5,653 bases of DNA from Rhodospirillaceae bacterium (GTDB lineage Bacteria; Pseudomonadota; Alphaproteobacteria; MPNO01; UBA2964). Both the position numbers and the translations under genes were made by a program. The DNA is taken from the NCBI GenBank assembly GCA_002724505.1, contig PBOV01000112.1, positions 2,165 through 7,817 on the forward strand, written 5' to 3'. Positions 1 through 5,299 of the stretch are shown here, in pieces. The notes below the pieces were generated by a model. The model was not told the origin of the DNA, searched no databases, and saw nothing but the letters and a program-made list of their open reading frames with translations. The first letter of the stretch is position 1, and each line of letters begins with the position of its first letter.

Positions 1-612
1 TGCCGACGGGATCCTAATTGGGCACATCATATTTCCACCGATCTTGCGGAAAAGAAAAGTATGGATGCCTTTATCGAAGAGGCGAATTTTATATTGGGTG
101 AAGGTGGCCTATGCGCATTAATAAATAACGCCGCACAATCTCCTAAAACCTCTTATAAAGAACGTTTAGGTTCTCTTAACGGGAGCCTCGAAGATTGGCG
201 GGAAGTCTATGACTTAAATTTGTTTGCGCCTCTAACTTTGGCAAGAGGTTTTGCTGGCGCTCTACACCGAGCGGAAGGTTCAATCGTCAATATTACCTCT
301 ATCGCAGGTCACGCTGCACACCCTTTTGCGGGCTCAGCATATTCAACATCCAAATCAGCCTTATCTGCGTTAACGCGGGAAATGGCAGTTGAATTTGCGG
401 AGTTGGGCGTGAGAGTTAACGCAGTAGCGCCTGGTGAAATTGCCACTGAAATGATTGGCGCCGAATATGAGTCGCTTATTCCGCGTATACCTCTTAACCG
501 GATGGGGACGGCTGAAGAGGTGGCGTCCGTCGTCTTTCAACTTTGTGGCAGGGATTTTGGATATGTGACCGGCACAGAGATATTCGTAACCGGTGGTCAG
601 CATTTGTTTTAA
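1..612 (+). CDS. SDR family NAD(P)-dependent oxidoreductase, 5' end cut by window
   Basis: The frame is open from base 1, so the gene begins outside the window; the ATG at 61 is internal, not the start. About 203 C-terminal residues are visible. They show classical short-chain dehydrogenase marks: INNAA (the NNAG-type motif, codons from 121), the structural Asn in DLNLF (217-219), the Ser of NITS (298-300), and the Tyr and Lys of YSTSK (340-342 and 352-354), which form the catalytic tetrad. RVNAVAPGEI and the ending VTGGQHLF are also typical. The N-terminal Rossmann part with TGxxxGxG is missing, so NAD versus NADP preference cannot be judged. The substrate is unknown. The Ser-Tyr spacing is 14 rather than the usual 13, which fits a one-residue longer loop. 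It is presumably a soluble cytoplasmic enzyme. The stop overlaps that of the convergent regulator gene. The family call is firm; the reaction is not. Confidence 0.93.
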   Translation, partial: CRRDPNWAHHISTDLAEKKSMDAFIEEANFILGEGGLCALINNAAQSPKTSYKERLGSLNGSLEDWREVYDLNLFAPLTLARGFAGALHRAEGSIVNITSIAGHAAHPFAGSAYSTSKSALSALTREMAVEFAELGVRVNAVAPGEIATEMIGAEYESLIPRIPLNRMGTAEEVASVVFQLCGRDFGYVTGTEIFVTGGQHLF

Positions 613-1169
613 AAACGTTTACCCCCGTCCGACGCTTTTTTTAGTTTGCGAAGCCATTTTAGACGGTCGCTGACCTGTCCTATCTCATGATCTAGCCAAT
701 CCATTAAAAGGCCTGGGTCTTTACGATCATGGCTCCGTAAATCATCTAGCCGCGCAATTTCCCCTTCGCAAGCTTCGATCATCATTTCAATTTGATCACA
801 CTGATCGGTTTCCTTTAGTAAATGAAAGAACTTAAATTTAAGTGCCAGAATAAGTTTTGCGACGTCGTTCACTGGTGGTCTTACCGAAGCGCACAACAAA
901 GAATTTAGTTCTAGGCTCCCAGCCACTGTGAGCTTCAAAACCGACTCCGAAACGTTAACAGTTTGAGGTCCCTCCGTACTAATCAATCCTTCAAACCTAA
1001 GGAGCTCTATCGAGGTTCCCATTAGATCAAGAGAGGGGCCTACGACACGGCTCGTAAAATTGCGAACCGCAGCCGCTAATTCAGCATAAGTTAGCGGTCC
1101 ACCGGCGAGAATACCGAGGGCGGCAAGACGGACGGCCTCGCGTGGAAGAAGAGAATTATCTTTATACAA
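609..1169 (-). CDS. PadR-like winged-helix transcriptional regulator
   Basis: This is a 186-residue protein. Residues about 10-62 (REAVRLAALGILAGGPLTYAEL onward, with a later IELLRFEGLIS) look like a winged helix-turn-helix of the PadR type: a first helix 'LGIL..GPLTY', then a recognition region and a helix ending in a Gly turn before the wing. Residues about 105-182 are charged and helical and could be the dimerisation region (EMMIEACEGEIARLDDL, then WLDHEIGQVSDRLKWLRKL). The start codon is TTG. I accept it because AGGGAG lies 7 bases upstream and no better start is seen. The gene follows the fumarase on the same strand after about 90 bases without a clear terminator, so co-transcription is possible. 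Its target and effector are unknown. The fold assignment rests on pattern recognition only; another small wHTH family is the alternative. Confidence 0.62.
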   Translation of the reverse strand: MYKDNSLLPREAVRLAALGILAGGPLTYAELAAAVRNFTSRVVGPSLDLMGTSIELLRFEGLISTEGPQTVNVSESVLKLTVAGSLELNSLLCASVRPPVNDVAKLILALKFKFFHLLKETDQCDQIEMMIEACEGEIARLDDLRSHDRKDPGLLMDWLDHEIGQVSDRLKWLRKLKKASDGGKRF

Positions 1170-1176
1170 GATGCTT

Positions 1177-1182
1177 CTCCCT
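1177..1182 (-). promoter_or_regulatory. Ribosome binding site supporting the TTG start of the PadR-like gene
   Basis: The - strand reads AGGGAG here, 7 bases before the TTG at 1169-1167. This is the best Shine-Dalgarno match among the - strand genes in the window and decides the start codon. Confidence 0.6.
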
Positions 1183-1259
1183 AGTTTGGACCTTCGTTCA
1201 TTTGTTTTATCCTCACCAGTTCTCAGCTACTACAGGACAACAAGATGTCGCCATACTTA

Positions 1260-2885
1260 TTATTTACCGGCTTCCGTTACTTCTGCAAAGAAATCGTTTC
1301 CTTTGTCGTCAACGACTATGAAAGCTGGGAAGTTTTCTACTTCGATGCGCCAAACTGCTTCCATTCCAAGCTCTTCGTATTCGATACACTCGACCCTCTT
1401 TATACAGTCTTGAGCTAGGCGGGCGGCGGGGCCACCAATTGATCCTAAATAAAATCCTCCATTTTCCATGCAAGCATCTGTGACCTGTTTTGAACGGTTA
1501 CCTTTGGCCAACATTATGTGGCTACCACCTTTCGCCTGGAATTCAGCGACATAAGAATCCATTCTCCCCGCAGTGGTAGGTCCGAAAGAGCCAGAAGTAA
1601 AACCTGCGGGCGTTTTTGCTGGTCCAGCATAATAAATTGGATGGTTACGCATATAGTTTGGCATGGGTTCTCCAGCTTTTAGACGTTCAGAAATTTTTAA
1701 GTGAGCCAGGTCCCGTGCTACGATCAGGGAACCGGTTAATGCAAGCCGGGTTTTAATAGGGTAGGCTGACAGAGTTTTTCGTATATTCTCCATCGATTGA
1801 TTGAGATCGATTGGTATAACTTCTCCACCAAGCTGTGACCCATCGATATCGGGTAAATACTGAGCAGGATTTGTTTCAAGTTGTTCGAGAAAGATACCAT
1901 CGCGGGTAATTTTCCCCAGCGCTTGCCTATCAGCAGAACATGATACGCCAATACCGATGGGTAATGACGCACCATGGCGGGGCAGTCGAACAACTCGAAC
2001 GTCATGACAAAAGTATTTACCACCAAATTGCGCTCCAATACCCATTCCCTGCGTTAGGGAAAAAATTTGGTTTTCCATTTCTACATCTCTGAAAGCCTGG
2101 CCAAATTCGTTTCCCTGTTTGGGCAGGCCGTCGAGGTAGTGGGTGCTTAAAAGCTTTGTTGTCTTCAAATTAAATTCAGCCGAGGTCCCACCGATTACAA
2201 TGGCTAGATGATAGGGCGGGCAGGCAGCAGTGCCCAGGAGGCGTATTTGGTCTTCGAGAAATGGAATTAACCGCTCCGGATTTAACATTGAAGGGGTTTG
2301 TTGAAATAAAAAAGATTTGTTTGCCGAGCCGCCTCCCTTAGCGATGAAAAGGAATTTATATTCCTCCCCACCGGTTGCATAGAGATCGATCTGAGCGGGC
2401 AGGTTGTTTCCTGTGTTTTTTTCTTCATACATGGAAAGAGGTGCGAGCTGAGAGTAACGAAGGTTTCCTTCTATAAATGCCTTTGCGACACCCTCAGATA
2501 GGGCTGCTTCGTCATCGCAGTTTGTCCAGACCTTTTGTCCCTTTTTGCCTATGATGATTGCGGTGCCGGTGTCCTGGCACATGGGGAGAATACCCCCAGC
2601 GGCAATGTTCGCATTCTTCAGCAGATCCCAAGCAACGAAATGATCGTTTGATGAAGCGTCTTTGTCGTCGAGAATTGCGGCTACTTGCTTGAGGTGGCTT
2701 GGACGTAAGAAATGTGCGGTATCATGAAAAGCCTCGGCGGCAAGTTGGATCAGCCCTTCCTTTTCAATAGTAATAATATCCGTGCCTTTTACTTGGCTCA
2801 TACCGATATGATCGGTTGTTACCAACCTGTAATCTGGTTTTTGCTCCTCTAAGGGAAACATTTCATGGAACGCAAATTCCGACAT
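1260..2885 (-). CDS. Class I (iron-sulfur) fumarate hydratase
   Basis: This enzyme interconverts fumarate and (S)-malate in the citric acid cycle with an oxygen-sensitive [4Fe-4S] cluster. The 541-residue length fits FumA/FumB-type class I enzymes, not the unrelated class II FumC. Cluster cysteines are C103 (PMCQDTGT), C222 (AACPPYH) and C316 (GVSCSADRQ). Their 119 and 94 spacings equal those I recall for E. coli FumA (105/224/318) and Leishmania FH. With an offset of 30 from the Leishmania enzyme, substrate residues are all present: Q104, D105, R143, H304, R391, T437, T438, R441 and K461. The N-terminal domain spans roughly 1-335 and the C-terminal domain 354-541. No targeting signal is seen, so it is cytoplasmic. 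The ATG is chosen by family length; a Shine-Dalgarno site is weak (ACGGA). It follows sspB after 64 bases on the same strand. The fumA/fumB naming is avoided because those are enterobacterial paralogues. Confidence 0.97.
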   Translation of the reverse strand: MSEFAFHEMFPLEEQKPDYRLVTTDHIGMSQVKGTDIITIEKEGLIQLAAEAFHDTAHFLRPSHLKQVAAILDDKDASSNDHFVAWDLLKNANIAAGGILPMCQDTGTAIIIGKKGQKVWTNCDDEAALSEGVAKAFIEGNLRYSQLAPLSMYEEKNTGNNLPAQIDLYATGGEEYKFLFIAKGGGSANKSFLFQQTPSMLNPERLIPFLEDQIRLLGTAACPPYHLAIVIGGTSAEFNLKTTKLLSTHYLDGLPKQGNEFGQAFRDVEMENQIFSLTQGMGIGAQFGGKYFCHDVRVVRLPRHGASLPIGIGVSCSADRQALGKITRDGIFLEQLETNPAQYLPDIDGSQLGGEVIPIDLNQSMENIRKTLSAYPIKTRLALTGSLIVARDLAHLKISERLKAGEPMPNYMRNHPIYYAGPAKTPAGFTSGSFGPTTAGRMDSYVAEFQAKGGSHIMLAKGNRSKQVTDACMENGGFYLGSIGGPAARLAQDCIKRVECIEYEELGMEAVWRIEVENFPAFIVVDDKGNDFFAEVTEAGK

Positions 2886-2949
2886 TTTAAAAATCCGTTA
2901 AAAAATAAAGTTGGGTATGGTTTTAAAGCAGCATTCACGATGCATACGT

Positions 2950-3447
2950 TCACTTCTTGCGATAACTATCCAAGGCTACGATAGTACCCTCTTGCGTTCT
3001 ACCATTTGTATCTGAAATTTCGTTTTCTTCGCTTTCAATAACTTCTTGTGGTTTATCGGTGCCGCTTGATGAACCGGCAATACGGGCGCCTTCTGTGGAG
3101 CTGAATTGCAGACCAAAATTTACAGATGGGTCAACAAAAGCTGACACAGCATTGAACGGTATATATAGTTGCTCTCGTTTTCCGCTAAAGCTGAGAACGA
3201 CAGAAAACGCTTCTTCATTAATATCCAGGTCCCAGAATTGGTGCTCTAGGACAATTGTCATTTCCTCAGGATACTGGGCGGCAAGAGCTGGAGATATACT
3301 CACGCCCGGCCTTTTTGTTTCAAAGGTAATATAGAACTTGTGCTGACCCGGGAGGCCGCAGTCGGTCGCACGCTCCAGGGCGCTCCGCAAAACGCCCCGC
3401 AATGCGCCGTCTATCAGGTTTGCATAGTCGATTAATTCTTCAGTCAT
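2950..3447 (-). CDS. sspB: SspB family ClpXP adaptor (alphaproteobacterial type)
   Basis: SspB is a dimeric cytoplasmic adaptor that binds ssrA-tagged proteins and tethers them to ClpX for degradation. The 165-residue reading starts MTEELIDY. Residues about 5-118 form the substrate-binding core, with the signature region YPEEMTIVLEHQFWDLDINEEAF (59-81, W72) and IPFNAVSAFVDPSVNFGLQF (96-115). Residues about 119-153 are a polar, Ser/Glu-rich flexible linker. The end, GTIVALDSYRKK, is the short conserved C-terminal tail expected to dock on the ClpX N-domain. An upstream TTG at 3507 would add 20 residues (MFNNPYPCGE...) that do not resemble the family, so I chose the ATG at 3447; a GTG lies directly before it. 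No clear Shine-Dalgarno sequence is seen. The gene sits just downstream of the tmRNA gene on the same strand, which makes the pair functionally coherent. Confidence 0.92.
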   Translation of the reverse strand: MTEELIDYANLIDGALRGVLRSALERATDCGLPGQHKFYITFETKRPGVSISPALAAQYPEEMTIVLEHQFWDLDINEEAFSVVLSFSGKREQLYIPFNAVSAFVDPSVNFGLQFSSTEGARIAGSSSGTDKPQEVIESEENEISDTNGRTQEGTIVALDSYRKK

Positions 3448-3525
3448 CACATTTATATTTTTACGGGATTTACCCGCTTCACCGCAAGGGTAAGGGTTGT
3501 TAAACAAAAAGTTAAGGCGAAATAG

Positions 3526-3538
3526 TCCTATTATAGGA
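3526..3538 (-). promoter_or_regulatory. Palindrome holding a perfect -10 box, between ssrA and sspB
   Basis: TCCTATAATAGGA is a perfect 13-base palindrome around one central base. It contains TATAAT on the - strand, about 80 bases before the sspB ATG, and sits immediately after the estimated tmRNA 3' end. No good -35 is found at 16-18 bases. It could be an sspB promoter, a short hairpin in the tmRNA trailer, or a protein-binding site. No U-run follows, so it is not a standard terminator. Confidence 0.3.
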
Positions 3539-3540
3539 GT

Positions 3541-3703
3541 GGGGAGCTTCTGTTGCCCGGCGCCCCCCGTGCCGCGCTTACCTATATTTAGGCAGCAAGG
3601 GCCAAATCATTATCATTGGCATTTGTAAATTAGCCCGATAACGGCGGTACAATGCCGGGCAAAAAACCGGTCTTTACACGCGCGTCGATCCTATTTCGCC
3701 CCC
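3541..3703 (-). other. tmRNA coding piece (tRNA 5' half, tag message, pseudoknot)
   Basis: It starts with the 5' acceptor strand GGGGGCG and the D-arm-like TAGGATCGACG. Before the tag a structured stretch has GCCCG (from 3660) pairing with CGGGC, the expected place of the first pseudoknot. After the tag stop, CGGC and GCCG pair around a GGGGGG run that itself pairs with CTCCCC (3546-3541), giving an H-type pseudoknot. Between these lies CAACAGAAG, a stretch I associate with this RNA class. The 3' end is set by the last pseudoknot strand and may extend a few bases. Confidence 0.8.
3588..3620 (-). other. tmRNA proteolysis tag reading frame, ANDNDLALAA
   Basis: The resume codon is read as GCC at 3620-3618, and the frame runs ten codons to TAA at 3590-3588. 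A second in-frame stop, TAG, follows one codon later. With the alanine carried by tmRNA the added tag would be AANDNDLALAA. The AANDN start resembles SspB-bound tags and the ALAA end is the ClpX signal, identical to E. coli AANDENYALAA at that end. The resume codon is inferred by homology; the codon before is AAT. Confidence 0.85.
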
Positions 3704-3735
3704 AAATTGTCCTTTAAATCACAGGAATAAAACTT
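3704..3735 (-). other. Transcribed spacer removed from the permuted pre-tmRNA
   Basis: These 32 bases join the CCA end of the acceptor piece to the 5' G of the coding piece. They are AT-rich. TCCT and AGGA pair inside, and AAGTT/AATTT near the ends can stack on the acceptor stem, so the precursor could fold as one long hairpin presenting both ends for cleavage. Its removal is inferred from known two-piece tmRNAs. Confidence 0.7.
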
Positions 3736-3815
3736 TGGTGGAGGCGCCGGGTACTGCCCCCGGGTCCGCATCGTTTATTTCACAGGTCGTTTATCGCCAT
3801 AGCTGGTCAACCAGC
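3736..3815 (-). other. tmRNA acceptor piece (3' half of mature tmRNA, encoded first)
   Basis: The piece ends with the encoded CCA (3738-3736) after discriminator A (3739). The T arm is CCGGG-GGCAGTA-CCCGG (3763-3747), five base pairs closing a seven-base loop that lacks the usual TTCRA sequence. The 5' part contains GCTGGTTGACCAGC (3815-3802), which can fold as a 5-bp hairpin. Alternatively, its GCUGGUU could pair with GACCGGU of the coding piece as the helix joining the two RNAs. The 5' boundary is inferred from this hairpin and a -10-like box just upstream. Confidence 0.8.
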
Positions 3816-3888
3816 ACTTTCAATATAAGGTGATTCTGACCTAAATTAAAGTAAATAGCGTTGGAACTCTTATCTGCGGAAGAGGGTA
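3816..3888. other. Intergenic region between divergent ssrA and thyA
   Basis: This is the only non-transcribed-looking space between the divergent ssrA (-) and thyA (+). It holds the candidate ssrA promoter. For thyA I find no convincing paired -35/-10. A ribosome site GGAAG lies 6 bases before the thyA ATG, at 3878-3882. Confidence 0.5.
3822..3850 (-). promoter_or_regulatory. Candidate ssrA promoter
   Basis: The - strand has TATATT at 3827-3822 (five of six matches to a -10 box). A poor -35, TTTAAT at 3850-3845, lies 17 bases upstream. A start about 7 bases downstream would fall near 3815, the inferred 5' end of the acceptor piece. The -10 and the position support it; the -35 does not. Confidence 0.4.
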
Positions 3889-4683
3889 ATGAAGCAATAT
3901 CATGATCTCATGCGCTTAGTCATGAAAGAAGGCGCCGATAAAGGAGACCGGACAGGTACAGGCACTCGGAGTATATTTGGCCATCAAATCCGATTTGACC
4001 TTTCGGAAGGGTTTCCTTTGATAACCACAAAGAAGGTTCATTTGAGGTCAATTATTTACGAACTTCTGTGGTTTTTGGCAGGAGATACAAATGTTAAATA
4101 TTTGAATGAAAATAAGGTCTCAATCTGGGATGAATGGGCTAATGAGAAAGGTGAGCTAGGACCAGTTTATGGCGCTCAGTGGCGCTCTTGGCCGGCAGTT
4201 GATGGTAGTGCTATTGATCAGATAAGTACTCTTATTCACGACATAAAAGTTAATCAAAACTCTAGGCGGCTTATTGTGAGCGCTTGGAACGTGCCCGATA
4301 TAGCAAAGATGGCGTTACCACCCTGTCATTGTTTATTTCAATTTTATGTGGCGAATGGAAAATTATCCTGCCAGCTGTATCAGAGAAGCGCCGATATTTT
4401 TTTAGGCGTTCCATTTAACATTGCCTCTTATGCCCTCCTGACTTTAATGATAGCGCAGGTGACAGATTTAAGGCCCGGGAATTTTATCCATACGTTTGGG
4501 GATGCCCATCTTTATATAAACCATCTTGATCAGGCCGTTGAGCAGTTGTCTCGGGACCCTAGGCCTCTGCCGGAAATGCGTCTAAATCCGGAAGTAACAG
4601 ATATTTTTGCGTTTTCTTTCGATGATTTCATCCTTAGCGGGTATAATCCCTACCCACATATTCCAGCGCCAGTTGCTGTTTGA
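3889..4683 (+). CDS. thyA: Thymidylate synthase (ThyA type)
   Basis: ThyA methylates dUMP to dTMP with 5,10-methylene-tetrahydrofolate, releasing dihydrofolate. It is a cytoplasmic homodimer. At 264 residues the protein has the same length as E. coli ThyA, and residue numbers coincide without gaps. These include R21 (phosphate), E58 and W80, R126/R127 (from the partner subunit), catalytic C146 in [13 protein letters not shown]166 and D169 in [11 protein letters not shown]177 in PFNIAS, and H207/Y209 in AHLYIN. The C-terminal closing segment APVAV is intact, so the enzyme should be active. The ATG at 3889 matches the MKQY start of the family and follows a GGAAG site by 6 bases. The next gene is folA, 6 bases downstream, so the two genes almost certainly share a message. 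There is no sign of truncation or transfer. Confidence 0.98.
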   Translation: MKQYHDLMRLVMKEGADKGDRTGTGTRSIFGHQIRFDLSEGFPLITTKKVHLRSIIYELLWFLAGDTNVKYLNENKVSIWDEWANEKGELGPVYGAQWRSWPAVDGSAIDQISTLIHDIKVNQNSRRLIVSAWNVPDIAKMALPPCHCLFQFYVANGKLSCQLYQRSADIFLGVPFNIASYALLTLMIAQVTDLRPGNFIHTFGDAHLYINHLDQAVEQLSRDPRPLPEMRLNPEVTDIFAFSFDDFILSGYNPYPHIPAPVAV

Positions 4684-4689
4684 CGGATT

Positions 4690-5199
4690 ATGCGCCTATC
4701 TCTCATTGTTGCTTTTTCTACAAACCGCGCTATCGGAAGTGATAATAAACTGCCATGGAGATTGTCCGGGGATTTAAGACGTTTCAAAGAGATCACACTA
4801 GGGAAGCCTATCGTGATGGGGCGAAAGACCTTTGAATCGATTGGTCGCCCACTACCCGGTCGGAAAAATATTGTAATGACCAGAGATTTGGGATATTCCG
4901 CCCACGGAGTTACGCTAGTAAGTGATTTTACCGATGCAGTCGCTGCCGGAAAAATAGCAGCGGAGAAAGCCGCTGTGGATGAAATAATGGTGATCGGCGG
5001 CGCCAGTATTTATTCTCAGGCTTTAATTTTCGCTGACCGGCTATATATCACAGAAGTTCATTGTGAAATCGAGGGAGACGTCACCTTTCCCTATCTCAAC
5101 TCGGCTGACTGGATTGAAATTTCCCGAAATCATTGTGCTGCCGAGCCAAACGAAACATGCGATTATAGTTTTGTTGTTTATGATCGTATTGCCAAATAA
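4690..5199 (+). CDS. folA: Dihydrofolate reductase
   Basis: FolA reduces dihydrofolate to tetrahydrofolate with NADPH, restoring the cofactor that ThyA oxidises. It is soluble and is the trimethoprim target. The 169 residues compare with 159 in E. coli; the excess is mostly a longer stretch near 80-97. Visible landmarks are W23 and the LPW loop, acid D28 (E. coli D27), F32, the NADPH-binding GRKT (44-47), I51, the IGRPLPGRKN segment with R58 (E. coli R57, folate carboxylate), and IGGASIY (102-108) with the Gly-Gly pair. In GDVTFP a Val (131) stands where E. coli has T113 of GDTHFP. The ATG lies 6 bases after the thyA stop. The space carries only a weak ribosome site (GACGGA spanning the thyA stop), suggesting translational coupling. 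No promoter of its own is visible. Confidence 0.98.
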   Translation: MRLSLIVAFSTNRAIGSDNKLPWRLSGDLRRFKEITLGKPIVMGRKTFESIGRPLPGRKNIVMTRDLGYSAHGVTLVSDFTDAVAAGKIAAEKAAVDEIMVIGGASIYSQALIFADRLYITEVHCEIEGDVTFPYLNSADWIEISRNHCAAEPNETCDYSFVVYDRIAK

Positions 5200-5226
5200 G
5201 GCTTAAACTATTCTGTTCTTTCAAAC

Positions 5227-5232
5227 TATAAT
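5227..5232 (+). promoter_or_regulatory. Candidate -10 box for the L,D-transpeptidase gene
   Basis: TATAAT is a perfect -10 consensus, 68 bases before the ATG at 5300. A weak -35, TTAAAC at 5203-5208, lies 18 bases upstream. The position after the folA stop suits a separate promoter, but the -35 is poor, so readthrough from thyA-folA remains possible. Confidence 0.35.
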
Positions 5233-5287
5233 CCGCCAACAAACTCGGGCGAAAATCGATAAGAGTTTTGGGGTCCAAAAAATTAGC

Positions 5288-5291
5288 AGGG
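5288..5291 (+). promoter_or_regulatory. Ribosome binding site of the L,D-transpeptidase gene
   Basis: AGGG lies 8 bases before the ATG at 5300 and supports that start, which also gives a sensible signal peptide. Confidence 0.5.
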
Positions 5292-5299
5292 TTAGACCT

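Larger units (their letters stand above)
3541..3815 (-). ncRNA. ssrA: tmRNA gene, permuted two-piece (alphaproteobacterial) type
   Basis: tmRNA rescues stalled ribosomes, acting first as an alanine tRNA and then as a message for a degradation tag. On the - strand the order is permuted: the acceptor piece ending CCA (about 3815-3736) comes first, then a 32-base spacer (3735-3704), then the coding piece (3703 to about 3541). The two ends rebuild a 7-bp acceptor stem, GGGGGCG (3703-3697) with CGCCTCC (3746-3740). This includes a G3-U70 wobble, the alanine identity element, followed by discriminator A and CCA. The coding piece begins GGGGGCGAAATAGGATCGACG-like, matching the conserved tmRNA 5' end. 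A tag frame with the E. coli tag length lies 84 bases in. The outer ends (3815 and 3541) are estimates. Processing enzymes would cut the precursor into two RNAs that stay base-paired. This arrangement is known in alphaproteobacteria and some other lineages. Confidence 0.93.
5200..5299 (+). other. Intergenic region between folA and the L,D-transpeptidase gene
   Basis: It holds the TATAAT box and a loose hairpin, AAACTC (5241-5246) with GAGTTT (5263-5268), enclosing CGA-AAA-TCG and ending in four T. The stem is AT-rich and interrupted, so it is a doubtful terminator for folA. Confidence 0.3.

Noticed and set aside
1..612. SDR as a pteridine reductase linked to the folate genes
   Set aside because: The diagnostic N-terminal cofactor motif is outside the window, and the thyA-folA pair is over 3 kb away on an unrelated unit.
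613..645. Possible terminator: AAAACGT with ACGCTTTTTTT after the SDR gene
   Set aside because: The pairing is AT-rich, bulged and short, and the T run lies inside the coding sequence for the Lys-rich end of the convergent regulator.
1171..1413. Open frame of 80 codons on the + strand
   Set aside because: It overlaps the 3' end of the fumarase gene, has low-complexity Ser/Thr-rich content and resembles no family; it is a shadow frame.
2886..2949. Terminator or promoter between sspB and the fumarase gene
   Set aside because: GCAT/ATGC pairing is too weak, and the AT-rich stretch gives no paired -35/-10 that I trust; treated as a plain 64-base spacer.
3464..3476. Hairpin CGGG-ATTTA-CCCG just upstream of sspB
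   Set aside because: Only four base pairs with no associated motif; a riboswitch or translation switch cannot be supported.
3448..3507. N-terminal extension of SspB from a TTG at 3507
   Set aside because: The 20 extra residues do not look like SspB, while MTEELIDY at 3447 matches the usual family start. The stretch is better read as leader sequence.
3802..3815. Inverted repeat GCTGGTCAACCAGC as an operator for thyA
   Set aside because: It lies inside the tmRNA acceptor piece, where RNA pairing explains the symmetry better.
5241..5269. Possible rho-independent terminator after folA
   Set aside because: The stem is six mostly AT pairs with internal loops and only four T follow; too weak to call.
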